A DNA stretch of 16,532 nt from an uncultured Acidimicrobiaceae bacterium (GCA_903919215.1 CAIXHI010000288.1:1-16532), one strand, 5' to 3'. Numbered from the stretch's first letter, positions 1-8,683 are shown. Notes: generated from the letters alone by a model not told the origin. Translations and numbers: made by a program.

Positions 1-200
1 ACATAGCCATCGGGCTCGCCGTCACCACCGACAGCCTCCTCTTCGACCCCGACCAACGCGGCCCCTCAGACGACCTCGCCCTCGCCTTCGAAGCCACCCA
101 ACACCTCGACCCCCACGAACAGGCCATGGTCCGCGAGCTCATCGAAGCCATCCTCCTCAAACACGACGCCAAACGCTGGACCACCACCAACGCCGGCTGA
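1..200 (+). CDS. XRE-family HTH transcriptional regulator, C-terminal fragment (cut by window edge)
   Basis: The open frame begins before the window, reads from base 3 and stops at TGA 198-200. About 65 residues are visible. They contain LAVTTDSLLFD, then a GPSDDL acidic stretch, LDPHEQAMVRELIEAILLKH and a closing KRW. This is the usual tail of short Cro/C1-type (XRE) regulators, where the end of the helix-turn-helix domain runs into a D-E-R-G-P linker and a C-terminal helix. The DNA-binding helices lie upstream, outside the window. The gene converges on the small membrane gene at 302-622, leaving about 100 nt between the stops. Solitary regulators of this kind are common in accessory islands. 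What it regulates cannot be told here. The family call is by recalled sequence similarity. Confidence 0.72.
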   Translation, partial: IAIGLAVTTDSLLFDPDQRGPSDDLALAFEATQHLDPHEQAMVRELIEAILLKHDAKRWTTTNAG

Positions 201-301
201 ACACCATCGACCGATGGCGAGCGAGTTCAGGCAAGCTGACGCATCCCGCCAACCGCGAACGACGCCGCAGGCTGACCGGCGAATCCCGGTGACGATCCCC
301 G

Positions 302-622
302 CTATGCCAAGACCCGCGCCACGAGAAGCCCGATCAACCCCGTCAGACCGACAGCAAGCGAGACCCACCTCGCCTTTGCCACCGACACCGTCCTAGATCC
401 CCTCAGTATGAAGTAGGTCGCCGAAACCAGGCAGGTCAGCCCGATCGCTGCACCGATGGCCAAGAGCACCCGGCCTAGCCCTTCACCAGGAGTGTGGGCA
501 GCCACCTTGTCGGCGCCGAGGGCAAGTACGCATACCGCGCCCACCAAGGAGACAACCGGAAGAAGCAGACACCCATAGGCGAAATCACTGACTCTAAGAC
601 GGTTCTTAGGCGGCGGCGTCAT
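302..622 (-). CDS. Small membrane protein, candidate immunity protein for the Rhs toxin
   Basis: The product has 106 residues and starts at ATG 622. I do not recognise a family. Three hydrophobic segments of membrane-spanning length are visible at about residues 13-35, 50-72 and 84-105, with a short basic N-terminus (KNRLR) and basic residues around the last loop. The gene starts 24 nt after the stop of the large Rhs gene on the same strand, with a weak purine-rich AGGG before the start, so it could be translated from the same message. In polymorphic toxin loci the gene right after the toxin tip is normally the cognate immunity gene, which is why I propose that role. A membrane immunity protein would suit a toxin acting at the envelope or entering through the membrane. 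The protein could instead be an unrelated hypothetical. Its downstream end faces the XRE fragment tail to tail. Confidence 0.6.
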   Translation of the reverse strand: MTPPPKNRLRVSDFAYGCLLLPVVSLVGAVCVLALGADKVAAHTPGEGLGRVLLAIGAAIGLTCLVSATYFILRGSRTVSVAKARWVSLAVGLTGLIGLLVARVLA

Positions 623-646
623 CGGTAGACCCTATCAGATGCTGGC

Positions 647-3600
647 TTACCCGCAAGGCGGAAGGACGCATATCGCCGCGCCAGAATCAACAAGTGAGCC
701 AAAATTCTGGAGTATGAGGGCTTGCATATGTTGGTTGATGGTTTGGATGGAGTTCATCTCATCCCCAGAGAGCGACTGATGCAGTTGGTAACCAAGATCG
801 GTCGCCGCAACATCGCCCGCATCATTCGCGCCCACCCAATCCTTCAGCGCCGGGATCTTCTCGCCCAGGCTGGCTCCGAATTGTGCGATGTCCTCTGGGA
901 TCTCCATCTCTGAATGAATGAATCCGTAGTGGATGTTCGACAACACATCCATGCGTATCGCGCGATGGCTGTCGATCATCAAGTAGTCGGCATTCCCGGT
1001 ATACCCGTTGATCAGCGGCTTGTGGTCCCAGGCCTTGCCGCCCGCAAAGTAGTGGAACTCAACGTACGCCAGCTTGGCGTAGTCCGGGGTGACCGCCGCC
1101 GCCTGTCCAGGGGTCCCTTCAACCCCAGACAGCTGACACAGAAGATTGCAGCCGGGCGGCTTCACGGCTTGAACATCCGGATTGACCCGGTTCATCGCCA
1201 TCTCACTGGAGATCATGATGAAGAGATTGTTCGTCTGCCCCACCGGTGCGAGCTTGCGTCCGGTCTTTGGAGGTTCCTTCTCGTACTTGCTCTGCGCGGC
1301 GACACACGCCGACAGCGCCGCAGCGTCCTCTGGACTCAGGTTGGTCCCGACGCCACACAGCCCGCTCGGATCGGAGAGTGTGCTTGGGTTGCCGTTGGCG
1401 TACAGGTATGCCGTTCCCGTCTTGCCCACCATCGGGTCGACTGAGGTGAAGACTCCGGTCGCCGGGTCGTAGTAGCGGTTGTTGAGGTAAGTGAGGCCGG
1501 TGGTGTCGTCTGGTTGGCCGAGGAAGCGGTGGTCGGTCCCGGTGAACGCCACAGCGTTGCGGTCATCGCCATACGGCAGGTAGCGCTTCCTCGCTGGCGC
1601 TGCCGGGACCACGCCGACGGTCGTGGCGGCGGGCGCTTGGCAGACGGTTGATTGCTGCGCGCTGGCGCAGTTCCAGGCGACGCTGCCGTTCGGGGCGATC
1701 GTTGCGATCTGCGCACCACCGATCGACACGAATCGCGTCACCGCACGCGTCGTGCTCGTGGCGGTGACTTCGATGCCGGGTAGATACAGGGTGCGGGTGG
1801 TGCCGGCGGTGCGGATCAACCGTTGGTTGCCGGTGCCGTACAGGTAGGTCTCGATGGTGCCGTAGTTCGACAGGCGCTGCTGTGTGTCGTAGCCCATCGT
1901 GACTGCTGGGGTCGCGTCTCCGGTGTTGGTGTCGCGTGATGACATCGCGCCGAACGCGTTGTACCCGTAGCCGACAGCGGCGCCACCACCGGTTGCGCTG
2001 GACAGGGCGTGCGGACGCACACCGCCCGAGGTGGGGTGTGTGAACGTGGTCGCCGCGGCACCGGCGAGGCGGTCGGTGCGGCTGGTGGTGCGGTTGATGT
2101 CATCAAAGGTCCACACATTGTCGTACGGGTCGCGGCTGCCGGTCGCGACGGTCGCCGCCGCAGTCGACGCCGCACAGGCGGTGGCCGGCGCGCCGCTGTG
2201 GGCTCGCACCAGCCGATTCCACTGGTCATACAAGAAACATTCTTTGACGTTCGAGCCCGCCCCGGAGGCCTCGACACCGGAGTCGAGAATCTGGGTGACG
2301 TTGCCGATCGCGTCACGGCTGTAGGTGTCGGTTTGGAACCAGGTGTCGCTGCCGGACAGCTTCCATCCGCCTTTGATTGTCGCCACCGCGCCGGTCGCCG
2401 TGTCGTAGCTGTAACTGCGATGGAACCCGGCGATGTTCGTGGCACTGGTGCGTGACAGCATTCGGTCGGTCACACGACCGAGATCATCGAAGGTGGTGCC
2501 AGTGACATAGCGGCTGCCGTCAACCGGGCTGGCGCCGGCGAACAGCTGATCGGGTTGGCCGAGGCCGTTGTAGTGGGTGGTCGTCGTCGCGAACTGCGGG
2601 TCGCTCACACCCGTACCGGTCGGCACGCTCGGCGTGGACACACTGAGCGTGTGGCCGGCCTCGTCGAACACGCTCTGGAACTGCCAGTCACCGGCAAGCA
2701 GATCGACGCCGAAAGTGCCCGGGATCGTGACCTTGGTGGAGAGTGGCCGGTAGTGCGGGCTGTAAGCGGCGACGGTGGTGGTGTACTGCTGCCCCGTCTG
2801 CCACGACGTTTCCGAAGCCATCATTCCGCGGCCGAACGCGACCGCGGTCGCGTCATACGTCCACGATGCCAACCGGTCGGTGGCGGTCGCCGCGCTCAAG
2901 GTGCTGGCGGTGCCAGCCCAGCGTCCCACGGGCCGGTTCAACGCGTCGTAGCCGGTGTTGATCCTGTTGCCTGCCGCGTCGACAGTGCGGGTGACATTGC
3001 CATTGCCGTCGTAGCTGAACTGGCTGGCACCCGCGTCGGGGTCGCTGCCCGAGATGGTGCGGCCGGCGAGATCGCTGACGGTGCTGGTCGAGTTCAGGCC
3101 GTCGTCGGTGACGATGGTGGTCAGCCAACCTGCTTTGTCGTAGCCGCCGACAGAGTTCGCGGTCTGGTCGAAGTTGTAGGCGTAGGTCGTGATCGCCGCG
3201 CCGTCACCGATGACACCTTGTGTGGTCGGCGCGGTGTTGCCGTTGTAGGCGGCGACCTTGATCGTGCGACCGCGTCCGTCGACGCTGGTCGCCACCCAGG
3301 AACCGATCTGGGGTTTGGTGATCGTGAGCGAACCCCGATATTCGATGCTGTTCGCGACCAATGTGGTGGCACCGTTCTTGCGGGTCGCCGACAGCGGCCG
3401 ATTCAAGATGTCAGCGACCGTGGTGTCGGTACGCAACGTGACCGTGGTGGGCAGGTTCGGCCACGTTGCCAAACCTAACGATCCGCCCGCTGTCGGTGAG
3501 GTGCGGTCACCCGGTGCGGTGTCGGTGACAGTGAACGCCTCGATCGCTGTCGACAGGTTGTTGCGGTCGTCGAACAAGTTGGCGGTGACGATCACCTTGC

Positions 3601-6600
3601 CGGTGGTCGGCGACCAGGTTTGGGTTTCACGGGTGTGGCCCAACCCGTCGAGGTAGGCGGCGGATTCGACCCGGACGTCGTTGCCCAACGTGGTGCCGCT
3701 CTGCAACGTGGACGTGACCACGATCGTGGGCAGTTTCGACTGCAAGAACCCGACGATCACACCAACGTCGTAGATGTACTCGACGTTCGGTGTGTCCGCG
3801 GTCGCCGGACGCGGGTTCGCCAACAGCGGCGCGCACGGATCACCCGAACGTGTCGTGCCGTCCAGGCGCGCAAGGAACCCGGCCGTCAACCGTGACAGTG
3901 CGTCATAGCAGTAGTTGGTGACCTGACTGTTCTGATCGGTGGTCGTTGCCGCCAGCCCGTCACCGGGACGCAACACCGACGACGTGGTCAAGGTGACACC
4001 AGCGACGCTCGGATAGCTGGCCGTGTTCGCATACCCGTAGCTGGCATCGAACCCGAAGCCGGTCTGGTTACCGTTCGCGTCCGTCGTCGACGTCACCCGG
4101 CCAGCAGCATCGAACGTCGCGGTCCGATACACCCAACGGTCCAACGCGTCGGTCACCGAATCAAAGTTCTTGGTACGCGACATGCTCGCCGTCGCGACCG
4201 GTTTGAAACCCGCCGCCAAGGGTTGGCTGAGCGCCGACTCGGCGACAGCACCAGTCGCATAGGTGTTGTTGTTGTAGAACACCTTGTCGACCTTCGTCGG
4301 TTGCGACCCCGAGCACGCCCCAGCGGTGTACGGCGACTGCGTCGGCAACACCCCGGCCGTCGCATACTGCGCGGTCTGCGCCACCAGATTCATCCACCCC
4401 GGCGACCCCGTCGACGGCGGGCCACTGCCAGTGATGTAGAACGTGCGCGCGCACGACTCGTCACCTGACACATCCAAGAACCCGCTCGAATGCACCCCGG
4501 TCAGACGGCCAAGACTGTCGATCGAGGTGTCCGTGCGGGTTTCACGCCACACCGGTACCGCCGACGTCCCATCACGCGAAATCGTGTGCTGCAACGTCTG
4601 ACGGAACTTGCGGGTCTGCTTGGCCGCGACACCCGTACGCGATGACACACCATCGGTCCCCGCGACGCTCCACAAGAAATAGTTGCGCGACGCCCCCGTC
4701 TGGCTGACCCACAGCTCAAACCCGTGACGGGTTTCATACACCTGACCCGCCAACCAGTCGTCATCCCAGATCGTGCCCGTATACCCCTCAGACGTCGTCG
4801 TCCAACCACGAGCCAAGCTGACCGATTTCGTACCACCACTACTGGTGGCGTCACCATTCATCCCGGTGTAAAAGGTCTCGTACGTGGAGTTCTTCGTCGC
4901 ACCCGACCCCACGAGCGTCCACATCGAGCTGTACCCACGGAACTCACCCCACGACCGGACTGCGTTCCACCAATCCAAGCTGTCCACATGCCACGCGGCA
5001 GCACCCCACACATAGTCGTACGTCACCGTCGGCGCGACCGATGTCCCCGTCTGCCCGGCAGCGCCGGTGACCATGTCACTGACCACCACCTTGTCCACCG
5101 CATACCGGCGGAAGATCCCGAACGTCGCCCCATCGGGCGCCGGATGACAATCCGTCGTGTTCGTCGACCACCCCCACGGCTTCGGACACGGCACCGTCGT
5201 GTACGTCACATCCGAACGACGACCCAGATCGTCGATCACCGTGCTCACCCGAAACTGAAACAGATACGGCACACCCGACAACGGCGCCGCGTCCTCACGA
5301 TTGCGGAAATCGGTCCAACCGAAATAGCTACCCGGCAACAACGGCACATCATTCGCAGGATTCACACGAGAGATCGCCCACAACTGCAACTTCTCGTTCG
5401 TCGCGTCCTGCGGCGCCGGAAACGCCACCAGCGTCCTCCACCGACTCACCGACGCCCACGACACACCATCGCTCGATGTCTGCGTTGTAATCGACACCAG
5501 GCGCTTCGTATTGAAGAACGACACATCCTTCGTGCACGGACCCACCTGGCAGTACAGATCAGTCGGCACATCCGGATACGACCCCCCGTTCGCGTTCGAC
5601 ACCGCCGGACAATCCGCATCACTCCCGGTCGTCTGCGCCTGCACACAACGCCGGATGTAGGAGAACACCACCCGACCCCGAAACCCGCTGATCCCAGCCG
5701 CCGGCGCCTTGCCATAGTCGATCTCGCTCAACAACGCCCCCGCGTCGTACTGCTGGGTGTACGCACTCGAACCCAACGTGCGCGCCGAATTCTTCTGCAA
5801 CTCGTACCGGTACACCATCGTGTTCCCGAACGGATCCGTCACACTGTCCAACATCCACCGATACGCCATGTTCGAACACAACCGGTTCGCCCACCCATAA
5901 CACGGTTCCCCCGCCGACCAGCCACGCACCGGCCGCACCAACCGCGAATTCTGCCCCTGATCGTTCAACCCGAACCGGTACACCACACCCTCAGGTGTCG
6001 TCACCGTCCAATACTCGCTCGCCCACCAATCCCCCGACGGCGAGTTGAACCGCTGCACCAACCAACCCGGATCATCCTTCAACCGGAACAACGTGAAACT
6101 GTCCTCGACATTCGCAGTGCCGTTCACCGGAACCAACTCCGACGAATGACCATTCAACGAAATCGTCCCGTTCTGCGCATACCAACACGCATCCGACGAA
6201 CCGGCATTACCCGCGATCAGACTGCTCTTGCACGACAGATAGCGGCGCTCGATGAACCCCTGCCCCGCCGCCAACGTCCAACCCTGCCCAACCTCAGACG
6301 CCTGCGCATTCGCATCCGTCGTCACCGCATCCACCACCGCTGAGTCGTACTCCAACGACACCGACGGACCCAACCCGTTGAACGCCGGCGGCGTCACTAC
6401 CGGATACGAATACGAAAACGACCCAGTGTTCCCCCGAACCTGCCACGTCCCCGTGCTCGACAGCGACGTCGCCGCAAACGAACCAGACGACGTCGTCAAC
6501 CCCAACGTCGCCCCCGACGCGAACACCATCACCCGCGCCTTACCACCACCACCCACCACCCGCAGACCACCAACCGACACCGTTGCCGTCAACGACCCCG

Positions 6601-7192
6601 CCACCAAATCGTTCCGCACACCCTCCAACGCCACCCCATCACCACACGATTTCACCGCCGAGCGCGCCATATCCGGACTGCAATCCCACACCGTCAACTG
6701 CAACCGCTGCGCCCAATCAGCACCCAACGCAAACCGAAACGCCGAATAATCGACCGACACCTCCACCGTCGCCGACACACCAACGTCCACAGGATTCACA
6801 CCGAACGCCAACACCTGCCCACCCAACGCAGCCACCGTGTCCGCATCCAACGACTGCACCCGCACATCCACCGGACTCACCGACCCGACATCAGCCCCAA
6901 ACATCGCCCGCACCGACACCGGTAACCCATCCACCCGCGCCGCCACATCCCCACCAGCCGACACCACCGACGACACCACCGCCGGCGTCACCACCTCATG
7001 CACCCTGTACGGCGCAGCACCCGGCACCACATACGACGACACACCCGGATCAATCCGCCCAGGCTGCCCAACCGAACCATCAACCGGCACCGGCACCGGA
7101 GCAGCGCTCACACCGACCAACGGAACACCCGACAACACCACCGACAACACCACCACCACAGCCACCAACCGCGCGCGCACACCACGCCCCAT
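647..7192 (-). CDS. Secreted Rhs/YD-repeat polymorphic toxin with type-44-like C-terminal domain
   Basis: The product has 2181 residues from ATG 7192. This start gives a clean Sec signal peptide (basic MGRGVRARL, a Val/Leu core, then GVSA before AP). A TTG further upstream at 7318 would bury it. Residues about 30-260 are an unassigned N-terminal region. A motif of the type seen in actinobacterial cell-wall YD proteins follows (GTWQVRGNTGSFSYSYP, then SEVGQGWTL). Next come many YD repeats such as YDALSRLT, YDGNGNVTRTVDAAGN and YDQWNRLV. The Rhs core lies at about 1869-1945 and holds RYLPYGD, FLGQPDDTTGLTYLNNRYYDP and GVFTSVDP. It ends in the self-cleavage motif PSTLSDPSGL. The remaining 236 residues (1946-2181) are the variable tip, with AWDHKP at about 2054, NIHYGFIHSEME at about 2086 and GDVAATDLGYQL at about 2126. 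These recall polymorphic toxin type 44 (Ntox44); the activity is not assigned. The Rhs shell is known to encapsulate such tips. Several Cys residues in the tip suit an extracellular protein. Skew reverses within the gene. Confidence 0.9.
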   Translation of the reverse strand: MGRGVRARLVAVVVVLSVVLSGVPLVGVSAAPVPVPVDGSVGQPGRIDPGVSSYVVPGAAPYRVHEVVTPAVVSSVVSAGGDVAARVDGLPVSVRAMFGADVGSVSPVDVRVQSLDADTVAALGGQVLAFGVNPVDVGVSATVEVSVDYSAFRFALGADWAQRLQLTVWDCSPDMARSAVKSCGDGVALEGVRNDLVAGSLTATVSVGGLRVVGGGGKARVMVFASGATLGLTTSSGSFAATSLSSTGTWQVRGNTGSFSYSYPVVTPPAFNGLGPSVSLEYDSAVVDAVTTDANAQASEVGQGWTLAAGQGFIERRYLSCKSSLIAGNAGSSDACWYAQNGTISLNGHSSELVPVNGTANVEDSFTLFRLKDDPGWLVQRFNSPSGDWWASEYWTVTTPEGVVYRFGLNDQGQNSRLVRPVRGWSAGEPCYGWANRLCSNMAYRWMLDSVTDPFGNTMVYRYELQKNSARTLGSSAYTQQYDAGALLSEIDYGKAPAAGISGFRGRVVFSYIRRCVQAQTTGSDADCPAVSNANGGSYPDVPTDLYCQVGPCTKDVSFFNTKRLVSITTQTSSDGVSWASVSRWRTLVAFPAPQDATNEKLQLWAISRVNPANDVPLLPGSYFGWTDFRNREDAAPLSGVPYLFQFRVSTVIDDLGRRSDVTYTTVPCPKPWGWSTNTTDCHPAPDGATFGIFRRYAVDKVVVSDMVTGAAGQTGTSVAPTVTYDYVWGAAAWHVDSLDWWNAVRSWGEFRGYSSMWTLVGSGATKNSTYETFYTGMNGDATSSGGTKSVSLARGWTTTSEGYTGTIWDDDWLAGQVYETRHGFELWVSQTGASRNYFLWSVAGTDGVSSRTGVAAKQTRKFRQTLQHTISRDGTSAVPVWRETRTDTSIDSLGRLTGVHSSGFLDVSGDESCARTFYITGSGPPSTGSPGWMNLVAQTAQYATAGVLPTQSPYTAGACSGSQPTKVDKVFYNNNTYATGAVAESALSQPLAAGFKPVATASMSRTKNFDSVTDALDRWVYRTATFDAAGRVTSTTDANGNQTGFGFDASYGYANTASYPSVAGVTLTTSSVLRPGDGLAATTTDQNSQVTNYCYDALSRLTAGFLARLDGTTRSGDPCAPLLANPRPATADTPNVEYIYDVGVIVGFLQSKLPTIVVTSTLQSGTTLGNDVRVESAAYLDGLGHTRETQTWSPTTGKVIVTANLFDDRNNLSTAIEAFTVTDTAPGDRTSPTAGGSLGLATWPNLPTTVTLRTDTTVADILNRPLSATRKNGATTLVANSIEYRGSLTITKPQIGSWVATSVDGRGRTIKVAAYNGNTAPTTQGVIGDGAAITTYAYNFDQTANSVGGYDKAGWLTTIVTDDGLNSTSTVSDLAGRTISGSDPDAGASQFSYDGNGNVTRTVDAAGNRINTGYDALNRPVGRWAGTASTLSAATATDRLASWTYDATAVAFGRGMMASETSWQTGQQYTTTVAAYSPHYRPLSTKVTIPGTFGVDLLAGDWQFQSVFDEAGHTLSVSTPSVPTGTGVSDPQFATTTTHYNGLGQPDQLFAGASPVDGSRYVTGTTFDDLGRVTDRMLSRTSATNIAGFHRSYSYDTATGAVATIKGGWKLSGSDTWFQTDTYSRDAIGNVTQILDSGVEASGAGSNVKECFLYDQWNRLVRAHSGAPATACAASTAAATVATGSRDPYDNVWTFDDINRTTSRTDRLAGAAATTFTHPTSGGVRPHALSSATGGGAAVGYGYNAFGAMSSRDTNTGDATPAVTMGYDTQQRLSNYGTIETYLYGTGNQRLIRTAGTTRTLYLPGIEVTATSTTRAVTRFVSIGGAQIATIAPNGSVAWNCASAQQSTVCQAPAATTVGVVPAAPARKRYLPYGDDRNAVAFTGTDHRFLGQPDDTTGLTYLNNRYYDPATGVFTSVDPMVGKTGTAYLYANGNPSTLSDPSGLCGVGTNLSPEDAAALSACVAAQSKYEKEPPKTGRKLAPVGQTNNLFIMISSEMAMNRVNPDVQAVKPPGCNLLCQLSGVEGTPGQAAAVTPDYAKLAYVEFHYFAGGKAWDHKPLINGYTGNADYLMIDSHRAIRMDVLSNIHYGFIHSEMEIPEDIAQFGASLGEKIPALKDWVGANDAGDVAATDLGYQLHQSLSGDEMNSIQTINQHMQALILQNFGSLVDSGAAICVLPPCG

Positions 7193-7345
7193 CACACGCC
7201 CGCCAACATCATCGACCACACGAACGCCGAGTCTCCCCCGCACCACCCCCACGGTCAAGCACCCAACCCACAACAACCACAAACGATGACGACCCAGACC
7301 CGTCGGCCGGCGATGCAAGAACCGCCGTGAGACCCACGAGTGGCT

Positions 7346-7432
7346 TTAGCTGCCGTAGCTCGCTCGCAGCTCGCGAAGGATGTGGGCCCGTGCGCCTTCA
7401 TAGGAAGGGCAAGCGCTGCCGTACTTCGACAT
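7346..7432 (-). CDS. Possible small ORF (28 aa) in the fic-rhs spacer
   Basis: A short frame runs from ATG 7432 to TAA 7346-7348. It begins MSKYGSACPSYEG and ends in a charged helix-like stretch (ARAHILRELRASYGS). It lies 17 nt after the Fic stop codon and on the same strand, so it could be read from the fic message. I see no convincing Shine-Dalgarno sequence and recognise no family. It may be a chance frame or the remnant of a decayed gene. The rest of the 257-nt spacer up to the Rhs start shows no clear promoter or terminator to me. Confidence 0.15.
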   Translation of the reverse strand: MSKYGSACPSYEGARAHILRELRASYGS

Positions 7433-7449
7433 CGCAAAGTCCGGCAGCG

Positions 7450-8643
7450 TCAGCGAGCTCGTTGGCGGCGGCCGGTGCGGGCGGCGAACGCGTCGAGCAC
7501 CTCGAGCACGTCCGGGGCACGCCACAACCGGTCGCGTTTGTTGTTCGTGAACTCGACGAGCACACCAGCATCGACGAGCGGTTGAAGTGCCCGATACACG
7601 TTCGTCTGCGGGATGTCGAGCTCACGGCTCAACGACGGGGCGTTGACCACTGGGTGCCGCACGACGATCTCGGTGACCTTCCATGCGGCCGCGTCGCGGC
7701 GGGCCTTCACCCGTTGTGCCCAGTCGGCGCGGACACGGTGCAGGTCAGCGACTAGCTGCCGGCCGTTGGCGAGCGCAGCGAACGTGGCGTCGGCGAACCG
7801 TTCGACGATCGGGACCGGGTTGCCGTCGCGGTATGCGCCGAGCGCGGCGAAGTATGCGTCGATGTCGGTCAGCAGCCCCGCGGAGACCGGGACGGTGACG
7901 TGTCGGGTGAGTCGGGCGTGGCGCAGCTGGGCGTGGACGAGCGCCCGCCCGACACGGCCGTTGCCATCGGGAAACGGGTGGATCGTCTCGAACTGGGCGT
8001 GGGTGATCGCCGCATGGGCGAGGGTCGGGATGTCGGTGCGGGCGATGAACCGGATCAGGTCGTCGATCGCAGCCGGCAACCGGTCGTGGTGCGGGGGGAT
8101 GAACTGAGCGCCGTGAGGGCTGTAGTCACTGCCACCGATCCACACTTGCTGGTCACGCCACTGTCCGGCGATCGCCGGGGCGCTGTCGCGCAAGAGTGCG
8201 TCGTGCATGTCGAGGATCGCTGGGCCGTCCAGGCGGTCGGCGAGCGCGATCGCCGCGCTCATTGCCCGTTCGTTGGCGACGATCAACGCCGCATTCCGGG
8301 TGCCATGGCCGAGTTCGGCCTCGGCGATCGCACGGGCGGAAGCGGTGAGGTGCTCGATCTTCGACGAGGCCGCCGATTCCGAGCGCAGCAGGATCGCGCT
8401 GAAGGGTGCGAGCTCAACCCCGGCTTCGGCATCGAAGCGGGCGATCTCGGTGCTGGCGTCCTCGGCAGCTGCGAGGACCGCGGCCGACAGCGTGACCTGC
8501 ACCTCGGCAATCGTCGGCGGGATCGCCGCCTGGTAGGGCTGACGGGCGCGCAGGCGCGCTTGCCGTGACGCCGGCACATCGTCACGGCTGGGCCACTCGT
8601 GGGCTTCGAAGTCGACGGCTGGCCAGGCCACGCGATCGTTCAC
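7450..8643 (-). CDS. Fic-family protein with C-terminal winged helix
   Basis: The product has 397 residues from GTG 8643. That start is chosen because GGGAGGTGA lies five nt upstream; the GTG at 8649 sits inside this Shine-Dalgarno sequence. The complete Fic core motif HPFPDGNGRVGR lies at about residues 222-233, with catalytic His222. Fic proteins transfer a phosphate-containing group, usually AMP from ATP, to hydroxyl side chains of target proteins. An N-terminal Fic_N-like helical region precedes the core and carries SSKIEHLT at about 93-100, matching the place of the inhibitory S/T-x3-E-G/N motif but with His at the last position. Residues about 325-390 look like a winged helix-turn-helix (SLSRELDIPQTNVYRALQPLVDAGVL), implying DNA binding or autoregulation. 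The length fits full-length class II Fic proteins. The target is unknown. An inverted repeat lies just upstream. Confidence 0.93.
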   Translation of the reverse strand: MNDRVAWPAVDFEAHEWPSRDDVPASRQARLRARQPYQAAIPPTIAEVQVTLSAAVLAAAEDASTEIARFDAEAGVELAPFSAILLRSESAASSKIEHLTASARAIAEAELGHGTRNAALIVANERAMSAAIALADRLDGPAILDMHDALLRDSAPAIAGQWRDQQVWIGGSDYSPHGAQFIPPHHDRLPAAIDDLIRFIARTDIPTLAHAAITHAQFETIHPFPDGNGRVGRALVHAQLRHARLTRHVTVPVSAGLLTDIDAYFAALGAYRDGNPVPIVERFADATFAALANGRQLVADLHRVRADWAQRVKARRDAAAWKVTEIVVRHPVVNAPSLSRELDIPQTNVYRALQPLVDAGVLVEFTNNKRDRLWRAPDVLEVLDAFAARTGRRQRAR

Positions 8644-8645
8644 GG

Positions 8646-8654
8646 TCACCTCCC
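8646..8654 (-). promoter_or_regulatory. Strong Shine-Dalgarno sequence fixing the fic start
   Basis: Read on the minus strand the bases are GGGAGGTGA, close to the full anti-16S complement. The GGAGG core ends five nt before GTG 8643. This favours that GTG over the one at 8649, which overlaps the ribosome-binding site. Confidence 0.75.
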
Positions 8655-8659
8655 GCTGA

Positions 8660-8683
8660 TATCACTTGTGACTTCAAGTGATA
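8660..8683. promoter_or_regulatory. Perfect 9-bp inverted repeat upstream of fic, likely operator
   Basis: TATCACTTG at 8660-8668 and CAAGTGATA at 8675-8683 are perfect reverse complements separated by TGACTT. The centre lies about 28 nt upstream of the fic start codon, and the minus strand carries a -10-like TAGTAT overlapping the distal edge. A dyad of this size fits a dimeric helix-turn-helix repressor. The winged helix at the C-terminus of the Fic protein is the obvious candidate ligand, by inference only. It is not followed by a T-run, so a terminator role is unlikely. Confidence 0.55.

Noticed and set aside
204..217. CCATCG/CGATGG palindrome between the XRE fragment and the small membrane gene
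   Set aside because: The arms are only 6 bp with a 2-nt centre and no T-run follows, so a terminator or operator call is not supported.
4724..6343. Long plus-strand frame of 539 codons opposite the rhs gene
   Set aside because: It is extremely rich in Arg, His, Pro and Thr with no domain, and is explained by the G-rich codons of the rhs gene on the other strand.
7193..7318. TTG start at 7318 extending the Rhs protein by 42 residues
   Set aside because: ATG 7192 places a standard signal peptide at the N-terminus; the extension has a rare start codon and would bury the signal.
6583..7755. Plus-strand frame of 390 codons, Pro/Thr/His-rich, across the rhs start and fic end
   Set aside because: Low-complexity mirror of the rhs N-terminus that also overlaps the well-supported fic gene.
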